From an uncultured Bacilli bacterium (GTDB lineage: Bacteria > Bacillota_I > Bacilli_A > RF39 > UBA660): 64,000 nt of DNA. The stretch spans positions 1 through 64,000 of the forward strand of contig CAKPGL010000004.1 of the NCBI GenBank assembly GCA_934154785.1, in the 5' to 3' direction. Shown piece by piece: positions 8,576 through 16,107 of the stretch. The translations under genes and the position numbers were made by a program. Below the pieces are notes generated by a model that saw only the letters and a program-made list of their open reading frames with translations, made no database searches and had not been told where the DNA came from. Within the stretch, counting starts at the first letter, position 1. Every line of letters begins with the position of its first letter.

Positions 8576-8745
8576 AAACAATTTGATTTTGATTTAAAAT
8601 TAAAAATAAGTTATTTAATTTAAATCTAACCGGAAAAGAAAATATTTATTATAATCTAAATATTATAATATTAATGTCATCGTTTTGGTATTATAACGAC
8701 AGGTAATTTTTTTAAAGTGTTTTAATTAAAGGTTATGAAATTAAT

Positions 8746-8775
8746 AAAGATATGTTTAGTTACATATCTTTTTTG
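8746..8775 (+). terminator. Intrinsic terminator, probably of the yqfC-ybeY operon
   Basis: A perfect 10-bp stem AAAGATATGT/ACATATCTTT (8746-8755 with 8762-8771), 6-nt loop, and a T tract. Confidence 0.7.
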
Positions 8776-8799
8776 CCATGTATATTAAGAAAGAGAGGA

Positions 8800-9240
8800 A
8801 TGAAAAATAAATTTTAATTATTCAATATTTAGAAGTCAGCCAATTATGACTATAAATGATTTGGCTGGAATAGGTACCCATAATAAGAGAGAAAAGCTTT
8901 TCTTTAAATCTAATCCAGATATAAAAAAAGAATGAAGATTGAAAGAGAAGATGTAAAAATTTAGACTGATACTTGTATAGATTTTGTCTATAATGATTTA
9001 GATTATACAAAAAATCAAATATTACATGCAACAGTACATTTAAATGAGGAAATTCCACTTATTCATTGTGTGTTAATTCCAATTCTAGAAAAGCTAGATA
9101 ATAGGAGTAATATTGAAAGGTGTACTATTTCACAAAACAATATATTAAAGACAATTAAAACGTTTTTCAGGCAGATACTATATTTGGTAATGAAAAATCA
9201 AAAGAAGCAACTACTAGCTAAATAATTGCACATTTGATAA
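8800..9240 (+). pseudogene. Decayed MobV/Pre relaxase (plasmid mobilisation)
   Basis: Two frames carry recognisable MobV pieces. The first reads NYSIFRSQPIMTINDLAG.. then HNKREK and SNPDIKKE (8815-8934, ended by TGA). The second (about 8989-9180) reads FVYNDLDYTKNQILHATVH then LNEEIPLIHCVLIP. MobV motif III is normally HxDExxPHxH; here the His before x-H is Leu, and stops and frame changes break the gene. No in-frame start remains. Pre/Mob proteins nick plasmids at a recombination site A, so this marks the left edge of former mobile DNA. Confidence 0.75.
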
Positions 9241-9246
9241 TAAAAA

Positions 9247-9421
9247 CTTTACTAGAGAAGATGTAGTTAATATATCAATAGATACTGTAAAGGAAGATGA
9301 ACTATTTGATTATGTTGGAGTTAAAAAAGAGTATGTTAGAATAAATCATTCGGAATTGGATTATGAAAATAAAGAAAACGATAAAAATGATTTTGGAATA
9401 TCAATGTATATGGAATGTTAA
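9247..9421 (+). pseudogene. Unidentified decayed coding fragment
   Basis: One frame is open from about 9247 to a TAA at 9421 and reads as a normal acidic protein tail (FTREDVVNISIDTVKEDELF...). It has no start codon or ribosome site. It may be the tail of the relaxase or of a neighbouring plasmid gene; I do not recognise the family. Confidence 0.35.
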
Positions 9422-9458
9422 AACGATCAACATTTGTGGAAAAATCTGGGAAAATATA

Positions 9459-9486
9459 TTGACAAACATTAAAACTATGCTAAAAT
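9459..9486 (+). promoter_or_regulatory. Promoter of the island operon
   Basis: A perfect TTGACA (9459-9464), a 16-nt spacer and TAAAAT (9481-9486) lie 30 bases before the leader ORF at 9517. It is the only good promoter I see before rel and the RiPP-type genes. Confidence 0.65.
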
Positions 9487-9516
9487 AAAATTTAATTAAT
9501 TTGAGGAGGAGACTAC

Positions 9517-9663
9517 ATGAAAAAAAGGTTCTATAATGCAATTATTGAATTTAATAAAAAAATTAGTGCTAGGAATGAGTATCATACTAACATTATTTAT
9601 TCATGTTTTTTTCTAAATTTAATTAGTAATAAGATAATAACGGTGTCCGAAATTACATTATAA
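9517..9663 (+). CDS. 48-residue leader ORF overlapping a terminator, upstream of rel
   Basis: ATG 9517 follows GAGGAGGAG and opens a 48-codon frame starting MKKRFYNAIIEFNKK and ending VSEITL. I do not recognise the protein. Its last nine codons cover the whole 5' arm of the terminator at 9636-9692 and its stop lies in the loop, so a ribosome finishing the ORF would sit on that arm. This is the layout of translation-controlled attenuators (as for antibiotic-inducible genes). It could also be the tail of an older gene fused to a promoter. Confidence 0.5.
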   Translation: MKKRFYNAIIEFNKKISARNEYHTNIIYSCFFLNLISNKIITVSEITL

Positions 9664-9692
9664 TATAGTGTTTTTGGCACCGTTATTTTATT
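9636..9692 (+). terminator. Strong terminator/attenuator between leader ORF and rel
   Basis: AATAACGGTG (9636-9645) pairs perfectly with CACCGTTATT (9678-9687), and the stem continues inward for about six more pairs with one mismatch. TTTATTTAT follows, and then the rel ribosome site TAGGAGGTG. Because no promoter is visible between it and rel, rel and the downstream genes should depend on read-through. Confidence 0.75.
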
Positions 9693-9708
9693 TATAGGAG
9701 GTGTTTGA

Positions 9709-11151
9709 ATGGGTAACAATATTATATTACAAGATTTATTGAATAAATTAAGAGAATATAATCCAGAAGAAGTAGAAATTGTCAAAAAAGCTTATGAATA
9801 TGCTGGCACATTACATCAAGGTCAGATGAGACAGAGCGGTGAGCCTTATATAAGTCATCCATTAAATGTTGCCTATATTTTAGCTGATATGCATGCTGAT
9901 AGAGACACAATATGTGCTGGTCTTTTACATGATACATTAGAAGATACTAACATTACAAAAGAAGATATTGCTCATGACTTTAATCAAAATGTTGCTAATT
10001 TAGTTGATGGTGTAACGAAATTATCGAAGATGAATTTTTCATCTAAACAAGATCAAAATTATGCTAATACTAGAAAAATAATAACAGGTATAACAGAAGA
10101 TGTAAGAATAATAATTATTAAACTTGCTGATAGACTTCATAATATGAGAACATTACAATTTAAATCGGAATTTAAACAAAAAGAAAATTCACTTGAAACT
10201 ATAGAAATATTTGTTCCACTTGCTTATTATATTGGAGCTTATAGAATAAAATCAGAGTTAGAGGATTTATCATTACAATATCTTAAACCCGATATGTATA
10301 AAAAAATAGAAGAACGAAAATTAAGATTAGAAGAATCAAGTAATGATTGCTTAAAAGAAATGTTATATAAGATAGAAACATTATTAAATGATAAAAATAT
10401 ATCAAATGAAATAAAGATAAGAACAAAGAATATTTATGGCATATATAGAAGATTAAGTGAAGGTCATAAGTTATCTGATATACATGATTTGTTATCACTT
10501 AAAATAATGGTAGATGAATTGGCAAATTGTTATTATACATTGGGAATGATTCATCAGGAATATCATCCAATAAATGATAAGTTTAAAGATTATATTTGTA
10601 ACCCAAAAACGAATATGTATCAAAGTTTACATACAACAGTTTTTGGACCAGATGATAGATTAGTACAAACTCAAATAAGAACTTTTGATATGGATAAAGT
10701 GGCATCCTTTGGCTTAACTGCATATTGGGATGAACAAAAAGGAAAAGCAAGAGATGTAATGCAAAATGATTTAAAACAAAAATTCCAATTTTTCAAATCA
10801 TTAACAGAAATTAATTCCATGTTTGGCGATAATCAACAATTTGTAAATCAAGTAAAGACCGAGTTGTTTTCGGACAAAGTTTATGTTTATACCACAAAGG
10901 GTGATATAATAGAATTGCCAAAAGGGGCTACACCAATAGATTTTGCATATAAAATACATACTGATATAGGAAATACAATGGTAGGAGTATTTGTAAATGA
11001 TGAGTTTGTACCAATAGATTATGCATTAAGAAACAAAGATAGAGTTAGAATTGTCACTGATGAATTATCTTATGGGCCAAGAGAAGATTGGATAGATAAA
11101 GCTCAAACAAGTTTAGCAAAAAGAAAAATAAAGGAATTCAATAAAAAATAG
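9709..11151 (+). CDS. Short Rel/SpoT homologue: HD hydrolase, altered synthetase, TGS, no C-terminal regulatory domains
   Basis: The 480-residue protein has the (p)ppGpp hydrolase domain with HDTLED (74-79) and LADRLHNMRTL (about 140-150) intact. The synthetase domain follows (KNIYGIYRR, DIHDLLSLKIMVD, KFKDYICNPKTNMYQSLHTTV), then a TGS domain (about 385-445). It stops where the helical, zinc-finger/CC and ACT domains of full Rel (about 730 residues) would begin. In the synthetase the usual E-x-Q-I-R-T reads Q-T-Q-I-R-T (about 319-324), replacing the catalytic Glu, RFKD reads KFKD, and AAHW reads TAYW. Hydrolase activity is therefore likely and synthesis doubtful. It heads the island operon and probably is not the housekeeping Rel. 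Confidence 0.85.
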   Translation: MGNNIILQDLLNKLREYNPEEVEIVKKAYEYAGTLHQGQMRQSGEPYISHPLNVAYILADMHADRDTICAGLLHDTLEDTNITKEDIAHDFNQNVANLVDGVTKLSKMNFSSKQDQNYANTRKIITGITEDVRIIIIKLADRLHNMRTLQFKSEFKQKENSLETIEIFVPLAYYIGAYRIKSELEDLSLQYLKPDMYKKIEERKLRLEESSNDCLKEMLYKIETLLNDKNISNEIKIRTKNIYGIYRRLSEGHKLSDIHDLLSLKIMVDELANCYYTLGMIHQEYHPINDKFKDYICNPKTNMYQSLHTTVFGPDDRLVQTQIRTFDMDKVASFGLTAYWDEQKGKARDVMQNDLKQKFQFFKSLTEINSMFGDNQQFVNQVKTELFSDKVYVYTTKGDIIELPKGATPIDFAYKIHTDIGNTMVGVFVNDEFVPIDYALRNKDRVRIVTDELSYGPREDWIDKAQTSLAKRKIKEFNKK

Positions 11152-11163
11152 TACCACTGAATT

Positions 11164-11184
11164 ATGAGTTTATAGGGAACTCAT
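11164..11184 (+). other. Hairpin between rel and the micro-ORF
   Basis: ATGAGTT (11164-11170) pairs with AACTCAT (11178-11184) around the loop TATAGGG. There is no T tract after it, so it is more likely an RNA-stability or processing element than a terminator. Confidence 0.4.
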
Positions 11185-11207
11185 TGTAAAAAAACTATTA
11201 AACAAAG

Positions 11208-11219
11208 AAGGAGGTGATT
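11208..11219 (+). promoter_or_regulatory. Exceptionally strong Shine-Dalgarno of the micro-ORF
   Basis: AAGGAGGTGATT is fully complementary over 12 bases to the 16S rRNA 3' end. No other gene in the window has a longer match. Such a site before an 18-codon frame is strong support that the frame is translated. Confidence 0.7.
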
Positions 11220-11226
11220 AACTATT

Positions 11227-11283
11227 ATGAGAAAATTAATGAGAAAATTTAATAAAAAATATGATATGTTATGTACTGCATAG
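11227..11283 (+). CDS. Candidate 18-residue RiPP precursor peptide (ends Cys-Thr-Ala)
   Basis: The frame encodes MRKLMRKFNKKYDMLCTA. It is preceded by a perfect 12-base Shine-Dalgarno and followed 57 bases later by the peptidase gene of a YcaO operon. The first 13 residues are basic and could act as a leader; the end MLCTA has one Cys and one Thr, the residues that azoline-forming YcaO enzymes cyclise. No other plausible precursor is visible in the operon. It is extremely short for a precursor, so a regulatory leader peptide is the main alternative. Function is inferred from context only. Confidence 0.55.
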   Translation: MRKLMRKFNKKYDMLCTA

Positions 11284-11300
11284 TTATCATGTAAATTTAT

Positions 11301-11321
11301 AGTCATAGTATTACTATGGCT
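11301..11321 (+). other. Hairpin between the micro-ORF and the C39 peptidase gene
   Basis: AGTCATAG (11301-11308) pairs with CTATGGCT (11314-11321, one T-G pair) over a 5-nt loop, directly before the peptidase gene ribosome site. The loop of the hairpin at 11164 and the sequence after this one share TTTATAGGGA. It could set the ratio of peptide to enzyme expression. Confidence 0.4.
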
Positions 11322-11340
11322 TTATAGGGAGGTTTAATAA

Positions 11341-12954
11341 ATGGAAAATATAAAGAGTAAAATAATACCGGAAAGTTTAAAAAGTAATATTGATGAAGTT
11401 ATGGAGAGACAATTATTTAATGCTAACAGATATTACGCGGAGTCCAATCCAGAGATAAGTAATTTGATGGAAAAAGAATTATATCAAAGTCCAATGGAAT
11501 TTTTACATAGATTAAAAACAAGATGGAACTGGCATAATACTTATTATGAATTATTATTAGAACCTGCTTTTGATAAAATTATTCGTGAGAATTTTACTGA
11601 ATTATCACCAGCAGAATTGGATGATATTATAAATATTTATTCAACTTCTTGTTTAGTCGACGAAGCGACACTTGTAATGTCAGGCTCAATTAAAAAGTAT
11701 TTGGATTACAATTGTAAAAATATTGGGGTTATTGATGAAAATATTTCGACAGAAAATTTAAATATAATGTTAATTACCCCGCCAATTGAAACTTTCTTTG
11801 CTCAATATCAAATTGACCATTTATATTACATATATTTGCTTAAAACAAATGATACTGATACTCAAAAGTTTAAGAATTATCTATTAAAAAAATATCATGC
11901 TAATGATGAAAAAATATTTGCTTCTAGATTTCAAAAGAAATTTAAGAATAATTTATCAATGACTGAGAGAGAACTTTTAGAAGATATTAAACATTACAGA
12001 ATACCTGAATATTACAAAACTCAACATTTTTACTTTACTCTTGAACATCCAGATAGAAAAGCAATTAGGGACATTATTATTTATGATAATTTAGACGAAA
12101 AATTAATTGCTTCTAATTTAATTGGAATTTCTGGATTCTTATTTAGAAGAAAGATTTTAGAATATCTTAATAATAGTGGAATTTTAAAAAATAATGGTTA
12201 CATATATGAATTTAATAATGATATAATCATAAGTTCATTAGAAAGATTAAAAGAAGAAAGGAAAAATAATATGGATAAAGATGTAAGGCCATATAAACAA
12301 AGAGGAGATACTTGTGCTATTGTTTGTATGATGATGGTATTGGAATACTATAAAGTTATTCCAAAGGCGAATTGGTATGACGAAAGAAGATTATATAGGC
12401 TATATGGTTCAAAATATATGGATGGGACGCCATTTTCAGCTTTAGCATTTTATATGTCAAAAAATGGTTTAGAAACTACAATTTGTCATGAAAGTCAAGA
12501 ATTATTTAAGAATGATCAAGGGGTTATTAATCAGGATGATTTTAAATTTGCAATGGACGAATACAAAGAATATTTAAAATATGCAGAAAATAATGGTACA
12601 AAAATTGTAAATGGCATGGATATAACTGTTGATGTTTTAAAACAAAAATTACAAAATGGGGATTTAGTTATACTGGCTGGTGAGCTTCTAGGTGCGTATC
12701 ATGCAATTTTACTTACAGGTTATGATCAAGACGGTTTCAAAGTATGTGATCCACTATATAAGACAAAACAAAAAAGAACATTTGATGAAATAGAAAAATT
12801 TATGAATACAAGTATAGGCAAATGGTTTATAAGCGTTAATGATAAGACAAAAGAGAAAGAAAATTTAATTAACAATTTAGAAAAATTCAGTGATGAAGCT
12901 CAAATATTAATGACTAAACAAGAAAACAGGAGCCTTAAGCATGTTAAAAAATAA
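11341..12954 (+). CDS. Two-part protein with a C-terminal C39-type cysteine peptidase domain
   Basis: Residues 1-310 form a helix-rich region I do not recognise. Residues about 315-500 look like a C39-family papain-fold peptidase: YKQRGDTCAIVCMMMVLEYY holds the nucleophile Cys325, AYHAILLTGYD the His454 and VCDPLY the Asp470. C39 domains cut leader peptides, often after Gly-Gly, and are normally fused to ABC exporters; here there is no transporter domain or membrane segment, so processing would be cytosolic. It sits between the candidate precursor and the YcaO pair and overlaps the next gene by 14 bases. The substrate and the role of the N-terminal half are unknown. Confidence 0.7.
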   Translation: MENIKSKIIPESLKSNIDEVMERQLFNANRYYAESNPEISNLMEKELYQSPMEFLHRLKTRWNWHNTYYELLLEPAFDKIIRENFTELSPAELDDIINIYSTSCLVDEATLVMSGSIKKYLDYNCKNIGVIDENISTENLNIMLITPPIETFFAQYQIDHLYYIYLLKTNDTDTQKFKNYLLKKYHANDEKIFASRFQKKFKNNLSMTERELLEDIKHYRIPEYYKTQHFYFTLEHPDRKAIRDIIIYDNLDEKLIASNLIGISGFLFRRKILEYLNNSGILKNNGYIYEFNNDIIISSLERLKEERKNNMDKDVRPYKQRGDTCAIVCMMMVLEYYKVIPKANWYDERRLYRLYGSKYMDGTPFSALAFYMSKNGLETTICHESQELFKNDQGVINQDDFKFAMDEYKEYLKYAENNGTKIVNGMDITVDVLKQKLQNGDLVILAGELLGAYHAILLTGYDQDGFKVCDPLYKTKQKRTFDEIEKFMNTSIGKWFISVNDKTKEKENLINNLEKFSDEAQILMTKQENRSLKHVKK

Positions 12955-13276
12955 TTATTTATTTTATAGTGATTACTTAAAAAAAAGAAATTTAAAAGAT
13001 AAGTCAATATTGATTGCCAAAACTAAATATTCATATTTAATTGGTCCGTTAATAAATTCAAAGTTTGATGAAGATTCATTTTATAAAAGAATTAAATCTG
13101 ATAGTATATATACCCTTAACATATATAAAAAAATGTTTAGAAAAAAATGTAATAATTTGATTGAAAAATATATGAATGATTTGAAGAATAATCAAGTAAT
13201 TGAAATATATAAAAACGGAGAAATAGTTAAACATTCAATATTAAAAGTTCCGGGTGAAAATTATGGAAAAGAATAA
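12941..13276 (+). CDS. Small protein next to YcaO; possible reduced cyclodehydratase partner
   Basis: The 111-residue protein has an AGGAG site and overlaps the genes on both sides, so it belongs to the same translational unit. The segment KYSYLIGPLI and the end NNQVIEIYKNGEIVKHSILKVPG resemble pieces of the ThiF/E1-like ocin partner of azoline cyclodehydratases (a VGPL turn, and a late ...EID..TGE...HPVL.. strand), but it lacks the zinc cysteines and most of that fold, which is about 350 residues. The resemblance is weak. It could also be a free-standing leader-binding domain. Its place beside YcaO suggests a partner role. Confidence 0.45.
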   Translation: MLKNNYLFYSDYLKKRNLKDKSILIAKTKYSYLIGPLINSKFDEDSFYKRIKSDSIYTLNIYKKMFRKKCNNLIEKYMNDLKNNQVIEIYKNGEIVKHSILKVPGENYGKE

Positions 13277-14540
13277 GCTAATTTTAAATAAAAAAGAAAT
13301 TATAAGTATTTTAGGAAAAGAGTATGAAGGATTAGCAGATATATTTAGTGATAAATTTGGAATAGTAAATGCTATGTTAGAACGACATGAGCTCGATAAG
13401 TATAATCTTTTCATGTATCAATGTTTAAGTGCAAATACTGTTGATTTATTTGGTTTAAGTAGAGAAGTTTCTAGTGGTGGTTTAGGTGTAAATGAAAATA
13501 AAAAAATTGCCATGACTAGCTGTTTAGCAGAAGCATTAGAACGTTATTGTATGTCTTATATTCCAAAAAAAGAAATTATAAAGAGCACGAAAATAAATTT
13601 AAGAAAAGAAAATACTTTTGATAACTTTTTTACATATAGTGAAGAACAATACGATAAATTAGATTTGTTTTTAAATCCAACTAAAGAAAAAATAGAGTGG
13701 GCAAAAATTTATAATATTGATAGTAGAAAAAAATTTAAATACTGGCCTGCTAGTTTGATATATTTACCATATGATTTAAATAAAACAGTGGCAGAAACAA
13801 CTTCAACAGGTATGGCCGCTGGATTTACATTAGATGAATGCATACAAAGTGGATTGTTAGAATTGATAGAGAGAGATGCATTGATGGTTAATTTTATGCA
13901 ACGCCTGAATCCACCTGAAATTAATTTGGAAACTTTAGATGGTGAAAATTTAAAATTGATAAAGAAAATACAAAAAGAATATGATATAAAAATTTACAAA
14001 TTGTATTCTGATATTAAAGTTCCTATTTATTTATCTATTATTTATAAAGAGGAAAAGAAGCATATACATTATGGTATAGGTGCATGTGCTAGTATAAATT
14101 CTGATTATGCCATTAATAAATCATTAAAAGAATGTTTATTCACTTATTTCTATTCTTTAAATATAATGGATGCTCGACAAGGTGATCCTAAAAAAATAAA
14201 AACGTTATATGAACACTTTTTATATTATCAAGGAGATAATTTTAAAAAATTATTATTTAATAGTAAAGTAATTAATTATAAAAAAGAAGTTGTATCATTT
14301 AATGACTTATTAAAAAGTTTAAAATCCCAAAATATAGACGTATATTATAAAGAATTAACTACTGATGACATTAAGAAAACGGGTATTAAGGTTGTTAAGG
14401 TTATTGCTCCAAGTTTAATTGATTTAAATAAAAGTCATATATACCCAAGACTAGGAGCAGAACGATTTTTCCTTGTACCAGAGAAATTAAAATTAAAACA
14501 TAATAAAGAGTTAACCGAGATGCCTCATCCGTTTCCATAG
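13263..14540 (+). CDS. YcaO-domain azoline-forming cyclodehydratase
   Basis: YcaO enzymes use ATP to activate a peptide backbone amide and cyclise Cys, Ser or Thr onto it. The 425-residue protein has the YcaO core: SSGGLGVNENKKIAMTSCLAEALERYCM, then TTSTGMAAGFTLDECIQSGLLELIERDA, both with the ATP/Mg-binding Glu and Arg pattern. It ends exactly in PHPFP, the proline-rich C-terminus typical of azoline-forming (not thioamide-forming) YcaO proteins. Start: ATG 13263 is preceded by GGGTGA; a GTG at 13254 is also in frame. It overlaps the small partner gene by 14 bases. The substrate is probably the Cys/Thr of the micro-peptide. Confidence 0.88.
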   Translation: MEKNKLILNKKEIISILGKEYEGLADIFSDKFGIVNAMLERHELDKYNLFMYQCLSANTVDLFGLSREVSSGGLGVNENKKIAMTSCLAEALERYCMSYIPKKEIIKSTKINLRKENTFDNFFTYSEEQYDKLDLFLNPTKEKIEWAKIYNIDSRKKFKYWPASLIYLPYDLNKTVAETTSTGMAAGFTLDECIQSGLLELIERDALMVNFMQRLNPPEINLETLDGENLKLIKKIQKEYDIKIYKLYSDIKVPIYLSIIYKEEKKHIHYGIGACASINSDYAINKSLKECLFTYFYSLNIMDARQGDPKKIKTLYEHFLYYQGDNFKKLLFNSKVINYKKEVVSFNDLLKSLKSQNIDVYYKELTTDDIKKTGIKVVKVIAPSLIDLNKSHIYPRLGAERFFLVPEKLKLKHNKELTEMPHPFP

Positions 14541-14551
14541 GGGGGATAATT

Positions 14552-15442
14552 ATGAGTGAAAGAGATAAATTAGATATTTTATTGTACAATACATATATCA
14601 ATATGAGTGATGAAAATCGTTGTACAGATAGATTAGAATTAATTGCGGAACATTACAAAGTAAATGCTGATTATTTACATAACAGATATTTATGGTTGGT
14701 GAATATGGGAATTGATCCTAATTACTATCATTTGGATGAAAATCATGCATTGATATATAGGATATTTGACGAATATAACAAAATGCTTAATGAGAACAAT
14801 ATTGAGTATTATTATACTAGTGGAATCCTTGCATATTTGTTGGTTGATAGAGACTTAGAGAGATATCATCATGATTTAGATATTTTTATAAATATGGAAC
14901 ATTTGGAAAAATTGGAACGAATTTGTGATGATTATAATTTTTTGTTTGAACGAAAAATAGGTGAACGCGGTGATGGAACAAAAAGAGTAATGTTAAAAAT
15001 GTACTATAAAGATATTATTGATATTCCGATAACTGTTTTTATGTATGTGAAAGAAAAAGATGGATCCATTACTCAAAAAGATTATTTTATTGATGAAAAT
15101 AATAGAAAATTAGTTGAATATATTCATAATTCTCCATTAATTAGTAAATTAAGTTTCTCTGAATTTCCTAAAAATCATAATGGTATTCAATACTATTCCA
15201 TAACGCCAGAAGCACTATTTTTATGTAAAACCGAAAATAGGCCAAAAGATATTTATGATTGTACTGTTTTTAGTAATATTGTAGATAAAAATAAGCTTGA
15301 AGAATTAAGTAAAGCATTTAAATATAATTTACCTAATAATATTGTTGAAGCAAACAATGATGAATTTTCAAATTATATTTTTAAAAATAGTGGACCAGAA
15401 AAAGCAAAAATTAGTAAGAGGGTATTGATAAAACATGATTGA
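14552..15442 (+). CDS. Nucleotidyltransferase-fold protein of the YcaO operon
   Basis: The 296-residue protein has an N-terminal helical part followed by a minimal nucleotidyltransferase core: EYYYTSGILAYLL (helix before the active site) and ERYHHDLDIFIN, whose DLD supplies the two metal-binding acids, with a third acid likely in DIIDIPITVF. Such domains transfer a nucleotide to antibiotics, proteins or RNA, and uncharacterised versions accompany some peptide-antibiotic clusters. It starts 11 bases after YcaO with a GGGGGG site and overlaps thiE. It could modify the peptide or give self-protection. The assignment to a fold is fair; the substrate is unknown. Confidence 0.6.
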   Translation: MSERDKLDILLYNTYINMSDENRCTDRLELIAEHYKVNADYLHNRYLWLVNMGIDPNYYHLDENHALIYRIFDEYNKMLNENNIEYYYTSGILAYLLVDRDLERYHHDLDIFINMEHLEKLERICDDYNFLFERKIGERGDGTKRVMLKMYYKDIIDIPITVFMYVKEKDGSITQKDYFIDENNRKLVEYIHNSPLISKLSFSEFPKNHNGIQYYSITPEALFLCKTENRPKDIYDCTVFSNIVDKNKLEELSKAFKYNLPNNIVEANNDEFSNYIFKNSGPEKAKISKRVLIKHD

Positions 15443-16064
15443 TTATAGTTTATATTTATGCACGAATAGTGAAATAAATATTGATTATCCACTTGAATAT
15501 TGTGTAGAGCAAGCAATTTTAGGTGGTGTTACAATAGTCCAAATTAGAGAAAAAGAAAAAGAATATATTGAGTTCTTTCAAATTGCATCTAGAATAAAAA
15601 AAGTAACTGATAAATATAATATACCATTAATTATAAATGATAATCTTGAGGTTGCAAAACATATCAAAGCTGATGGAATACATATTGGACAAAACGATAT
15701 ATCTTGCTTGGAAGCAAGAAAAATTTTAGGCCCTGAAAAAATAATAGGTGTAACTGTAACAAATCTTAATGAAGCAAAAAAGGCAATTGAAGCTGGTGCA
15801 TCATATTTGGGAGTTGGTGCTATTTATAAATCAACAACTAAAAAGGACGCACCGGTAGTAGGGGTTGATGAGTTAAGAAAAATAGCAAATTATTCTTCAA
15901 TACCTGTGATAGTAATAGGTGGTATTAATAAAAATACTATTCCTATGTTAGAAAATATTAAAATAGATGGTTATGCTATGATTAGACCAATTTTAGCACA
16001 GAAAAATATTATTGTTTCTACTGAAAAATTAAAAAAATTAATATATAATAATAAAAATCGTTAG
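15435..16064 (+). CDS. thiE: Thiamine-phosphate synthase ThiE
   Basis: ThiE joins hydroxymethylpyrimidine diphosphate to a thiazole phosphate. The 209-residue TIM barrel shows VQIREKEK, IINDNLEVAKHIKADGIHIGQND, YLGVGAIYKSTTKKDA (pyrophosphate loop) and VIVIGGI, so the ThiE active site looks complete. TenI-type tautomerases usually lack the TKKDA loop, which argues against TenI. The start ATGATTGA overlaps the stop of the nucleotidyltransferase gene by 8 bases, so it is translationally coupled to the YcaO operon. No other thi gene is nearby. Either thiamine salvage was caught up in the island, or the enzyme acts on an azole-containing product. Confidence 0.85.
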   Translation: MIDYSLYLCTNSEINIDYPLEYCVEQAILGGVTIVQIREKEKEYIEFFQIASRIKKVTDKYNIPLIINDNLEVAKHIKADGIHIGQNDISCLEARKILGPEKIIGVTVTNLNEAKKAIEAGASYLGVGAIYKSTTKKDAPVVGVDELRKIANYSSIPVIVIGGINKNTIPMLENIKIDGYAMIRPILAQKNIIVSTEKLKKLIYNNKNR

Positions 16065-16107
16065 ACGTTTATGAACTAGTCAAGTAAAAGTAGACATAAT
16101 AAAAAAG

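Noticed and set aside
11164..11184. Terminator between rel and the micro-ORF
   Set aside because: The 7-bp hairpin is followed by TGTAAAA and not by a T tract, so rel and the peptide gene are probably on one transcript.
15435..16064. TenI (thiazole tautomerase) rather than ThiE
   Set aside because: The pyrophosphate loop STTKKDA and the full set of ThiE motifs are present.
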